64,000 nt of DNA from Serripes groenlandicus (GCA_031761405.1 JASEVX010000001.1:41692542-41756541); one strand, 5' to 3'. Shown: positions 11,011 to 19,507, counted from the stretch's first letter. Translations and numbers: made by a program. The notes: generated from the sequence alone by a model not told the origin.

Positions 11011-11378
11011 GAGGGAGTTTATGTATACGGATTGCTTATCGTGGCAGGTCCGTGGCGCTCCGCGAGAGTCCGTACTTATCCGTGCCAGACCGTTCTAATT
11101 CGTGCTAACCCGTACTAAAATCGTAGCGAACCGTTGTTAATCCGCAGTGCATACGCCGTGACACGTGTCATTCCGTACTAAACCGTACCGAACCGTAGCA
11201 ATCCGTATCACTCCCCGTTGTCATCTAGCCCATTTCTTTGTTCATCAGTCAAAACCCGTAGTCAAACCGTGGTGCATCCGTAGCGGACCACGGATATAGT
11301 CTTTTCCGGGGTCATCCGTGAGTTTCCATCCGTCGTGGATCCGGCAAGACGATCCGTGAATGTGTGACCGGGGCATTA

Positions 11379-11885
11379 CGGAAATGGTGGATTCTGGTCA
11401 TACAAAGACTATAAAACAGTATGGCTTTCTCTCGTTATTGCTCAGGATTGTGGGATAAGCATAACGAATTGTGTCAGTACAAATGCACCATTAGTACCGG
11501 TATATTACCAAAGAATAATTGAAATACTGTTTGAAGTAGCATTCTACACCATGCAAACGAAACATAACAATGCAATACAACACATATATACCTTGACATT
11601 TTATTTTGTTCACGAGTATTTGATAATATGTTTTCATAATGATATCTCTTTTAGCTCAACCTTTACGGGTAATAATTATTATGACAAACATTAGATTAAA
11701 TAAAATGGATAACTATGTGTGGGGTTCATTTTTTTTTTTTTTTCAAAGTTTCATTTAATTTAGTCCTTTAAAATCAATGTAAACAACACCGGTATGTATC
11801 TACTTCAGAATTATTGTGTAGGCCATCTTGTAGGCTTGAAAATGTGCATACAATATTCAGGTTGTTTGGTTAGTATATCAGGTTC
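11379..11885. other. Unassigned AT-rich sequence
   Basis: Flank of the Harbinger element. A run of T lies at about 11730-11743. No gene or shared repeat seen. Confidence 0.35.
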
Positions 11886-11889
11886 ATAC

Positions 11890-12115
11890 CGAGGGCTTGG
11901 CGTGAAACGGTTGTAACTAAAAACCTATCTTGAAAACCCTGATTTAGGGGCAATTTTTACCCCTTTGTAAACAATGCAGAACGAGCAATGGCACCTAAAT
12001 TTCCATTGTTTACAAAGAAAAATGATTTGACGCTTATAAAGACTTTTTGGCGAGGTGATTAACCTTGGTAAAAATATACCGATTTTAGTTACATCCGTTT
12101 CACGCCAAGCCCTCG
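11890..12115. mobile_element. Family D MITE, copy 1
   Basis: Terminal inverted repeats begin CGAGGGCTTGGCGTGAAACG and continue into a GTTGTAACTAAAA-like stretch. The element is flanked by ATAC at 11886-11889 and 12116-12119, a 4-bp target duplication. Compared with copy 2 it lacks one arm of the internal palindrome (about 20 bp near 11970). No coding capacity. Confidence 0.85.
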
Positions 12116-12224
12116 ATACACTCTCATTGAAATCAGACTCTTGAGCTGTGCTCATATTGTATGTGACGACACCGCATACAAGGTAGTCTTGAATTGACTC
12201 TATATGTTTAAATATTCATGAGCA

Positions 12225-12500
12225 GGTTTTCGTTTTTAGCTCGTCTGTTTTTTATTTCAAAGAAATAAATCGGGCAATTGTAGTACCCTTGCGGGCGTCG
12301 TCGTCAAGGTCAAGGTCAACGTCATCTGAGTCGTCCCCACAAAACTTTAACTTTAACCTTATCTCATCACTCAAAGCTCTTTTAATTGAATCATTTTATC
12401 AGAGTATGTTTAATAGCTAAAACGCATATATACAATGCACTCCCTGAGGACAAATGCAAAAGCACTATGAAGCACTATGAACATACTCTATGACATGTCG
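12225..12500 (+). repeat. Dispersed GTCGTCGTC-type repeat, copy 1
   Basis: TTTTAGCTCGTCTGTTTTT, a GTCGTC-rich segment and CAAAACTTTAACTTTAACCT / CTCATCACTCAAA recur in the same order at 46390-46680. No terminal structure is clear. Confidence 0.5.
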
Positions 12501-12965
12501 AAATAATGGGAGTAGAATTGTTAAGATAATCGGAAAGGTATAAACTACGAGGATTCCAAATTCTTTCCACATTGTTTACAAAAAAAGGCGTCTGCTAAGA
12601 GGAACCCACATTTTTCTGGATTAGGTTTTGTTAAAACGACATTGTTTCACTTTAACGATAGTACTGGGTCCAATTCCACCAATCTTACTTAGCGCTAAGT
12701 AAATACTTCAGAGCGTAATTCATCCTTTTTGTTTCCCTAATACAAATGCCAAAATAGTTCTTAACAAGTATTATTTGTAAGAAAGGTACCTATTTATGTC
12801 AACTTAGACATTTTCTTAATTACATTCCACCATTCATGTTATACAAAATATAAGGGAAACAAAAATGATGAAATATGCTTTTAAGTATTTAATTATAACT
12901 TAGCGCTAAGGAAGGTTTGTGGAATTCGACCCTGGTAATTTACACAGACATCACATTGACACGAC
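12500..12965. other. Unassigned sequence with a spaced inverted repeat
   Basis: TTCCACCAATCTTACTTAGCGCTAAGTA at 12671-12698 and its inverse around 12897-12925 (CTTAGCGCTAAGGAAGGTTTGTGGAA) bracket about 200 bp that are also symmetric (CATCCTTTTTGTTTCCCT versus AGGGAAACAAAAATGATG). This is probably another MITE of about 255 bp. No gene. Confidence 0.5.
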
Positions 12966-12969
12966 TAGA

Positions 12970-13004
12970 AAGCTGTTGAAAGCGGTGTGTAAAACACCAT
13001 AACA
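12970..13004 (+). mobile_element. SINE 3'-tail remnant
   Basis: GTTGAAAGCGGTGTGTAAAA followed by CACCATAACAA matches the shared SINE tail. It abuts the 43-bp array, which may have grown from the SINE terminus. Confidence 0.5.
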
Positions 13005-13007
13005 ACT

Positions 13008-13222
13008 AAACATGTCAACGACTGTATATGACCCTCATGTGACTATGTTTAAACATGTCAACGACTGTATACGACCCTCATGTGACTATGTTTAAACATG
13101 TCAACGACTGTATATGACCCTCATGTGACTATGTTTAAACATGTCAACGACTGTATATGACCCTCATGTGACTATGTTTAAACATGTCAACGACTGTATA
13201 TGATCCTCATGTGACTATGTTT
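13008..13222. repeat. 43-bp tandem repeat, five copies
   Basis: Units start AAACATGTCAACGACTGTAT at 13008, 13051, 13094, 13137 and 13180. They differ by only one or two bases (for example TATACG for TATATG in unit 2). The copies are adjacent with no spacers, so this is a minisatellite and not a CRISPR. Confidence 0.95.
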
Positions 13223-13585
13223 AAACGTCTCATATATTTCGAAGCGGGTGCTCTTTTAAACAGCCTCTTTGTAATTAAGCATGAACTACAGATTTAAACT
13301 ATATTATAAGTTGTGTCTTGTATTTGAAACAAATAACGAAAACTAGACTGGATATATATATATATGTAAAAAAGGAGTGACAATATGCCAATAGTTTTGG
13401 TAACCAATTTTCCAATAAAGATCGGTCCGACATATATGTATCGAGAAAACATAACAATGGGCTCTAGGCAGATTTGCCAAGCTGAAAGCGCGTTTGAGAA
13501 TTTATTCGGGAGTCTGAGACACCATGATCGATACGTTTGAGACGCGGCATGCGATGTGGGGTCAATAAACATCCCACCCCGCATA
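13223..13585. other. Unassigned sequence
   Basis: Contains a short TA run (13352-13363) and a 96-codon minus-strand frame without recognisable domains. Confidence 0.35.
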
Positions 13586-13589
13586 CTCA

Positions 13590-13790
13590 GTATGACGCAT
13601 CTGCAGCAGACGACATATGCAAATAGCGTGGCAAAAGGAGAAATGGCTCATAATGAACCATTTCTCATTTTTGCCACATTGGTTTCAACACTATTCAGTA
13701 ATAAAACTTTTATTCCTTGAGTGTTTCCTATATTTTTTGAAAGTCGCCTGCTGCAGATTCGTTGTATGTGGACCTATTGTGCCTAAACAG
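13590..13790 (-). mobile_element. Family A MITE, copy A2 (diverged)
   Basis: Has GCAGCAGACGAC and GTCGCCTGCTGCAG arms and a shifted central hairpin GAGAAATGGCTC ... GAACCATTTCTC. Both ends have lost the CCCTTTCCC termini. Confidence 0.65.
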
Positions 13791-13841
13791 AGCCTTTAGT
13801 TTAGGAGAATAGACGTAGGTGTACACTCTGATGAAAAACTC

Positions 13842-14010
13842 ATCCATTTTCCCACACACAACAAATCTGCAGACTCGAATATAGTAGAGAACATGGTGAC
13901 AAAAGGAGAAATTGCTCGTTTTGAGCAATTTCTCCTTTTGTTGCCATGTTTTCAAAAAGCCGTCTGCTGTAAGGACGTCAGAAAGCGTCTATAGGAGGGA
14001 AAGGGTTAAA
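13842..14010 (-). mobile_element. Family A MITE, copy A3
   Basis: The central hairpin GGAGAAATTGCTC ... GAGCAATTTCTCC is perfect. The right end is TCTATAGGAGGGAAAGGGTTAA. The left third is deleted. It lies about 50 bp from copy A2. Confidence 0.8.
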
Positions 14011-14011
14011 A

Positions 14012-14918
14012 CGGTTGCCATATACATGGGTTAAACTATGTTATACGGATATTGAGAACACTCGTTTACTAGACGTAACTCATTTGCATATTCTTCCTGC
14101 TCGTGTCCAATAAAAATATAACTTCCACTGTAGTGGTGTGAGGGAAAAATAAGAAAGTTTGGATTTATACTTTCTCAATTGTTATATATAGCGTTGTAAC
14201 TAAGTTATTATGTTTTTCAATATGAGATCGGCACAACATTGTTTAATGTTATAATGCATTGCATGTAAGATATATTTCAATGTTACGGTAACTGTAAAAG
14301 AGGCGTATATAGGAAGATGTTATCTTGTCTCGCCCCAACACAATCTTATTGATAGTAATCGAACAAAGCCCTATGTTGTGATACTCTAAAACATATATAT
14401 GAGTACCCGCAACATAGGATCACAGAGAATCGATTGATGATCTTAGAACAAGAAATGAGCCCCCATGGGCAAACGGTATACGTTGACAATCATAAAGAGT
14501 AAAGATTCAGATCGGCTTTTGCATTTAGACAACGTAATGGACGAAACTTACATGTTAGTACTTAGTACATGTTATTATGAGAACAGTGTATATCTTGATC
14601 AGACGTTGTGGGTACACTGGCTGATCTCGATTTACGCTGTTCTCCAAAGCCAATATATACCTTTGTCATTGGTCAGGCGCCTCTTTCTTTTTACGTTCTT
14701 AAACAAGTAATAATGATGTGAACTGTGTAGATCTTGTGATCAGATTGTTCGGATGCACTGGCTGGTCTGGATATACACTGTTCACAAAAGCCAACGTGGA
14801 TAAGGGATCCCCATGGATGGACTGAAATATGCCCATTATGCGGAGGTCTTACCCACATTGTCAAACGAATCGGTATTGGGAGGGCGCAAAGTGCGAAGAG
14901 ACCGCGTGTCTCATAGAG
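14012..14918. other. Unassigned sequence with a local duplication
   Basis: A segment near 14560-14680 (GAACAGTGTATATCTTGATCAGACG ... GCCAATAT) recurs diverged at 14715-14800 (GAACTGTGTAGATCTTGTGATCAGAT ... GCCAACGT), a direct repeat of about 155-bp period. No supported gene. Confidence 0.45.
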
Positions 14919-14920
14919 CA

Positions 14921-15150
14921 TTAAACCCTTTCCCTCATATGACAATATTGCAGCAGACGACTTTGAACATATTTTGTTCAAAAATAGAAAATCTCTATAA
15001 TTGAATGGATAACCTATGGCTATAAATGGAAAACATTGTGGCAAAAGGAGAAATTGCTCGTTTTGAGCAATTTCTTCTTTTGTCACTATGTTTTCAAAAC
15101 GCCGTCTGCTGCAGAGGCGTCAGAAAGCGTCTATATGAGGGAAAGGGTTT
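14921..15150 (+). mobile_element. Family A MITE, copy A4 (near full length)
   Basis: 230 bp from TTAAACCCTTTCCCTCATAT to its inverse ATGAGGGAAAGGGTTT. Carries GCAGCAGACGAC, the hairpin GAAATTGCTCGTTTTGAGCA and CCGTCTGCTGCAGAGGCGTC. Together with A8 and the 50264 copy it defines the consensus. Confidence 0.9.
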
Positions 15151-15212
15151 AAAACGTCCCACATTATTCTTCCGCCACTTTATAACCAAAACCAATATCT
15201 AATTTTTCAGAT

Positions 15213-15532
15213 CGCTTCTGACTTCATTTCACGCTCCTGAAATCGTCCGCATGATGGATGAGATTTCTCGGCAATCCTGAAGTATCCGTTTCACGGCTTG
15301 TCACTCTCTCAGTAAAGGAAGACACTCTACTCTCAATTTCCAAACACGATGGGCTCGGAGAAAAATGGTGCCCTAGTTGTTGCCGCACTTGCTGGATTAT
15401 TTCATTGCCTTTTGGCGCAGAACTGCGATTTTACCTCGTGTCCCTGGACAATTCGCGAAGGATTCGTTCGGACTAATTATTCACTATTACAGAATGAAGT
15501 GGGTGTCATATCGGAATTAGAAAATAAAAATG
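15213..15532 (+). CDS. Candidate first coding exon of a secreted or membrane protein
   Basis: Coding part 15349-15532, 61 codons plus one base. The frame starts MGSEKNG and continues into a hydrophobic stretch (ALVVAALAGLFHCLLA) that has the layout of a signal peptide, with likely cleavage before QNCDF. The mature part has two nearby Cys (NCDFTSCPW) and an NYS glycosylation sequon. The coding stretch runs into AATG|GTAAGTTTT, a near-ideal splice donor at 15533. Upstream, CTAATTTTTCAG ends at about 15212, a good acceptor, so 15213-15348 would be 5' untranslated sequence. An out-of-frame upstream ATG at 15258 is a caution. The exon sits in a small gap between two family A MITEs and is itself unique in the window. 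I do not recognise the family. The CDF...CPW start loosely recalls the opening of a MAM domain, but that is weak. Downstream exons could not be identified. Confidence 0.45.
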
Positions 15533-15565
15533 GTAAGTTTTAGACCTTTTTTTATTATATAAAGA

Positions 15566-15800
15566 AGCTTTCTGACCGACGGCTCTCTGCAGCAGATGAC
15601 TTTTGAAAACATTGTGATCATAATGAGCTATTGCTCTTTTCGCTACAACGGTCTCAACTTTACTCAATAATTATTCTTTCAATAATTAAAAGTTTTCATA
15701 CGTTAGACCAGGGACACTATATTACACATGTAATATAGTGTCCCTGGTTAGACTAAATAATTTCAAAGTTGTCTGCTGCAGAATTGTTGCTTGTAGCGTT
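15566..15800 (-). mobile_element. Family A MITE, copy A5, split by a small palindrome
   Basis: CTGCAGCAGATGACTTTTGA at the left and GTTGTCTGCTGCAGAATTGT at the right are the family A arms. Between them, at 15704-15755, a 38-bp palindrome and its target duplication interrupt the right half. Ends are decayed. Confidence 0.7.
15711..15748. mobile_element. Minimal hAT-like palindromic insertion
   Basis: CAGGGACACTATATTACA, two bases, then its exact inverse ending TGTCCCTG near 15746. It is flanked on both sides by GTTAGAC (about 15703-15709 and 15747-15753). CAGGG ends and a 7-8-bp duplication are hAT-like. The element is only two terminal repeats back to back. Exact edges may move by one or two bases. 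Confidence 0.6.
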
Positions 15801-15879
15801 GGCTAATTCCTATCAAGTGTGATGAGGATTTCGTTTCTTATGCCATGTCAGTTTTTTACATGATGTATGGTGCATTAAT

Positions 15880-16325
15880 GATAGATATATAATGATAATG
15901 ATAGATATATTTTGTAACCAAACACAAATTGAATTTGAATACCATTGGTTACTTGTGTGTCCGAGGTATATTGATATTAGAAAATAATTACTTCCTAGAT
16001 ACTATACAAGTTAGCCTTCTACATGTATAAGCAAATTTATGTCACTTAAGAAGAATGATAGGGGAAAAAATAAAGTTTTTAAAATTAGAAAACTGTGTAT
16101 TGAACAACATAAAGAAGAAGACTTAATTAATGCTTTTAAAAAATCGATAGTTTGCTTGTTATAACATGTGTATTGATATGTATTGACTACTTATTTGTAT
16201 TGAACATGTATGTATGTATGTTGCTGTGTGTCTTTGCCATATTTCCTTTTAAGTTGTTTGTAAATGGCCAAAGGCATGTTTCTATGCCTATTGCTAATAC
16301 AGCTAAGTTAAGTTGAGTTGTAAAA
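15880..16325 (+). mobile_element. LINE 3' end (ORF2 C-terminus plus 3' UTR), copy L1
   Basis: TTTTGTAACCAAACACAAATT encodes the start of a CxxN-type stretch followed by IEFEYHWLLVCPRYIDIRK. This is the C-terminal motif (Cys, IE-EYH-LLVCP) also present in the long LINE at 51441-53222. Stops follow. The remainder (about 16020-16320), ending CTAAGTTAAGTTGAGTTG, matches the inverse of 54345-54725, so two copies of the same LINE tail lie in the window. Severely 5'-truncated, as is usual for LINEs. Confidence 0.75.
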
Positions 16326-16544
16326 CTTGAAGGGCGATAATTCTAGTGTTCTATATTGGCAATGCAATGGACAAGCGATAACGGGAAAAGAAAAATTGCC
16401 AAATTACGAATAAAAAGCTCACTCTTTGAAGACATTATATTATAGAAAGAAAATTCATTTGGATTTTTAAGATATCTCTCATCTATATACTTTTCCCGGA
16501 ATCAGCATTTTTTTTCATTTTTGTTTTTCCTTCTTTTTTATGTA

Positions 16545-16772
16545 ATCCACTGTGGTCGAGTAGTTAGCGTCGGGGATTTCGAAACCGGGTGTCCCGGGTT
16601 CGATCCCCAGTCGCGGCACTACGGTCATGGTGGAGTGCCCTTGGTTAAGGCACATTTTCTAGCCTAGTACTGGTTTGTGTACCTAAGGGTCATGAATGAG
16701 TGAACTGTCGCCGTGATATAACTGAAATAATGTTGAAAGCGTCGTAAAACCCCAATAAATTAATAAATACTT
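16545..16772 (+). mobile_element. tRNA-derived SINE with shared tail
   Basis: A tRNA-like head has an A-box-like GTGGTCGAGTAGTTAGCGTC and a B box GGGTTCGATCCC (16597-16608), the internal RNA polymerase III promoter. The tail GTGATATAACTGAAATAATG and GAAAGCGTCGTAAAACCCC ends in TTAATAAAT. This is the clearest SINE copy in the window. Confidence 0.85.
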
Positions 16773-16826
16773 CCTTTTTATAATCGCAGTTATTATAACT
16801 TTATCAATGGCATGCAAACAATTTTC

Positions 16827-17010
16827 CCCTCATGTAGATGCATGTTGACTTATTTGAAAACATTTTGACAAAAGGGGAAATGAATCAAAGTGAGTAATTA
16901 CTACTTTTGCCACACTGTTCAAATCTTTTTTCCATAATTATACCTTCTATACTTTTCAGCAGATGTTTTCAAAGTCGTCTGCCACAGCATCGTTGTAAAT
17001 GGGGAAGGGT
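16827..17010 (-). mobile_element. Family A MITE, copy A6 (diverged)
   Basis: CCCCTCATGTAGATGC at the left, ACAAAAGGGGAAATGA ... TACTACTTTTGCCACACTGT in the centre and GTCGTCTGCCACAG ... GGGGAAGGGTT at the right. The hairpin is decayed. Confidence 0.65.
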
Positions 17011-17108
17011 TGTTATCGAACTCGGCAGTGTTTGAGTGGGCTTCCTCCATTGTTTTCCATGTCAAATTTCTTTAGATTCTAAAGGCTGAGTTGATTCAAG
17101 CATTCGCT

Positions 17109-17262
17109 TAACCCAATTGCAGACGCACTTTTACGCATTTGCAGCAGATGTTCTTTCGCAACAATGTGTTAAAATACTATATTGTATACTTTCAGTGATA
17201 AATATTTTCCATACTTTTAAAGTCGTCTGCTGCAGAGTTGTTGTATGTTGGAAAGGTCTAAG
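17109..17262 (-). mobile_element. Family A MITE, copy A7 (internal deletion)
   Basis: TAACCCAATTGCAGACGC ... TGCAGCAGATG at the left and AAAGTCGTCTGCTGCAGAGT ... TTGGAAAGG at the right. The central hairpin is missing. Confidence 0.6.
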
Positions 17263-17354
17263 TAAACTGGAAGATGTGAAAATTACTGCAAACCGTAAGA
17301 TAGAGATATATCGCTCTACCTTTGCAAAATATCTGTCAAAATTAGAGAAATATA

Positions 17355-17570
17355 TACTTTGATCATGTTTGGGAGATTTGCCTCTAACTTAGAGCGAAAT
17401 CTCTATAAAGTAAAGAGATAACATTATAACGTTGAGAGATATCTCTCTAACATGCTTAAAGTGATATCTGTCTAATATAGAGAGATACGTATGTAAGACA
17501 GTGAGTGATTTGTGTTTGAGAGACATCTATGTAATTTAGAGATATCTCACTAAACACTTCTTGGTTCATG
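17355..17570. repeat. Degenerate AGAGATATCTCT palindromic array, block 1
   Basis: Repeated variants of TAGAGAGATATCTCTCTA occur every 25-40 bases (for example near 17395, 17420, 17445, 17470, 17485, 17545). Each is self-complementary. A second block lies at 18185-18400. Confidence 0.7.
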
Positions 17571-17694
17571 TAAAAAGATTCTCCCTTTAGTCAGTATTAA
17601 AATAAATGCATGTTTTTTTTCGGCCAATCAAACGCCGTTATTTTTATTTAAACAACCAATCGTATACGGTTATTTAAATGTATTCGGCGTAAGA

Positions 17695-17850
17695 CGAACC
17701 CCGGTAGCTCAGTCGGATCCAAGGTTTGATCTTTCAAACCAAAGCTGGGCCAACATTTTTGCAGACGTTTGCCAAAAAACCAATGAGACAAACGCCATTC
17801 GTCTTCCATTAATAGGCTTACAGTCGATGTGGAAAGCAATTTAACTCAAA
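17695..17850 (+). mobile_element. SINE fragment with tRNA-like head
   Basis: CCCCGGTAGCTCAGTCGGAT is a good A-box-like head, and GGGCCAACATTTTTGCAGACG with CAATGAGACAAACGCCATTC matches the body of the SINEs at 26568 and 54848. The tail is absent. Confidence 0.6.
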
Positions 17851-18185
17851 ACTAATCAATCAATCATTTGGCTATACTAAACGCGTTGTTTTTAAATCTA
17901 TGATACGAGATTTAGGTCATTATACATGTTTTACAGTAGACGTCACTAATGACGATATCACTTTCAAATAACTTTTAATTTAATAAACAATACAGCAGAC
18001 ATGGCAGACCATAACATTCTTAAACGATAATAAACAATATGATAATGTAAACTTATGCTTTGAAATTGTTATGAATATATGAACCATGCTCTGCTAAAAC
18101 AAAGGAAAACTATTTTACATTTTTGACCGGTCTCGATCAAGATTAATTCATTCAAATACTAGGGAGCAGTTATAATGCACATAAA
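17850..18185. other. Unassigned AT-rich sequence
   Basis: Nothing supportable beyond base composition. Confidence 0.3.
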
Positions 18186-18400
18186 TAAGTCATAGAGAGA
18201 TATCTCTCTATGTTAAAGAGATATATATTTAAAAGAGCATTTTATCCTCAATTAAGAGATATCCCGGTAGTATCTATATTAACTAGAGAGATATATCTGT
18301 AATAGAGATATGTCTATAGATTACAGCGATACCTCTCTCATTAATAGATATTATCAACATAGCAAGATATCTTTCTAATTAAAAGAAAAGTATCTCAAAC
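18185..18400. repeat. Degenerate AGAGATATCTCT palindromic array, block 2
   Basis: Variants such as AGAGAGATATCTCTCTATG (18194), AGAGATATCCC and CTAGAGAGATATAT are spaced irregularly across about 200 bp. It is related to the block at 17355-17570. Confidence 0.65.
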
Positions 18401-18477
18401 GAAAAAAAAGTTAAACGGCTTGCCATTGGAAATGTCTTATTTTCTTTCGATTAGATAAATCCTCAAAATTCAATAAA

Positions 18478-18680
18478 TTCATTGATTGGTGTTTAACGCC
18501 GCTTTCAACATGTGTTCAGTTATATCACGGCGATTCCTGGGTAAGTTACTACTGGTCCATTTATCCTGACACCAGCCAGTCAGTCGTACTGCCAACCACG
18601 GAACCCTGAGCCCCATGGAGGGCAGCCATTTCTACATTTGTTAAAGTATTTGCTTTAACCCGAACTCCCGCATCCGAGGC
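18478..18680 (-). mobile_element. SINE, inverted copy
   Basis: TTGATTGGTGTTTAACGCCG, CTTTCAACATGTGTTCAGTT and ATATCACGGCG form the reversed tail. The body contains CATTTATCCTGACACCAGCC and CCCTGAGCCCCATGG, also seen at 39482-39680 and 41150-41300. The head at the right (about 18655-18680) is a tRNA-like remnant. Confidence 0.75.
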
Positions 18681-18827
18681 GTTAAAAAATACAACTTTAA
18701 CACCAAACGGCTTTCCTTGTATGGTTATAATCTTTGCATTGTTTTAGCGTTTCTTTCTTACAAGGTTCTTGTCAAAATAAATAATACTTTTACAAGATAT
18801 CATATCGCCTATGCCGAAGAACATTTT

Positions 18828-19030
18828 AGCCGGGGACTATGCGTAAAGTATCGACCCGGATCAGCCTAACCATGCCGCACAGGCTTACTCGGATGGACAT
18901 TGATCGCCTCCTGTGGATTTTCGGTTTCAGGAATCATTACTTTATACCTCTACCCCCCCTGACAGCTGAGACGGAATGTGTCGACCCAGGTAAGCCTGTG
19001 CGTTGGTTTTCTCGTGGAAAGGTTCATTTG
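18828..19030 (+). mobile_element. Family B MITE, copy B1 (ends eroded)
   Basis: Core modules are GCGTAAAGTATCGACCCGGA, GCATGCCGCACAGGCTTACT, CCTCCTGTGGATTTT, GAATCATTACTTTATACCTC and GACGGAATGTGTCGACCC, followed by the end GTTGGTTTTCTCGTGGAAAGG. An open frame across it is not a gene. Confidence 0.8.
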
Positions 19031-19160
19031 TCCATAAAAACAACTTTTATTAGTCGCCAGTTGAAGCCAGCGACGATTTTGTATTCGGTTTTTTAGATGT
19101 TACACTAGAGGACAAGTTGTTATTAGGATACAATAAATGTGAATTTTAAGGTTGCGATTG

Positions 19161-19390
19161 TTAACCCTTTCCCTCATACGACAATTCTGTAGCAGACGAC
19201 TTTGAACATATTTTGTCAAAAAATAGAAAATCTCTTTCACTGAATGGATAACCTATGACTAAAAGTAGAAAACATTGCAACAAAAGGAGAAATTGCTCGT
19301 TTTGAGCAATTTCTTTTTTTGTTACTATGTTTTCAAAAAGCCGTCTGCTGCAGAGGCGTCAGAAAGCGTCTATATGAGGGAAAGGGTTAA
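19161..19390 (+). mobile_element. Family A MITE, copy A8 (near full length)
   Basis: 230 bp bounded by TTAACCCTTTCCCTCATACG and its inverse ending GGGAAAGGGTTAA. The full set of arms and the GAAATTGCTC/GAGCAATTTC hairpin are intact. Confidence 0.92.
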
Positions 19391-19507
19391 CAAACAATTA
19401 ATTATAATGTTCATGTGTCCAATACTTTAAGCTTGTGTTTGATTGTAATTCAGTATGTCATATTATTTATCATTATGAGAAAACGAGAAACTTCATGTCT
19501 TCATCCA

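Larger units (their letters stand above)
8908..11375 (+). mobile_element. PIF/Harbinger DNA transposon, complete ends, decayed genes
   Basis: The 2,468-bp element has perfect 24-bp terminal inverted repeats starting TGCCCCGGTCACACATTCAC at 8908 and its inverse ending at 11375. Weaker symmetry extends to about 50 bp. It is flanked by TTA at 8905-8907 and 11376-11378, the TWA-type 3-bp target duplication typical of PIF/Harbinger. The subterminal zones (about 8930-9400 and 11030-11340) are crowded with CCGTA/TACGG and ATCCG/CGGAT words in both orientations, plausible transposase-binding sites. It encodes a DDE transposase relic on the plus strand and a MADF/Myb-like relic on the minus strand, so the two genes converge near 10610-10690. 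Both are broken, so this copy should be inactive on its own while its ends remain recognisable. Confidence 0.93.

Noticed and set aside
13008..13222. Possible CRISPR array
   Set aside because: The 43-bp units are directly adjacent with no spacers and no cas genes, and the sequence is eukaryotic in character.
16553..16625. Functional tRNA gene
   Set aside because: A- and B-box motifs are present, but the stretch continues into SINE body and tail and does not form a convincing acceptor stem.
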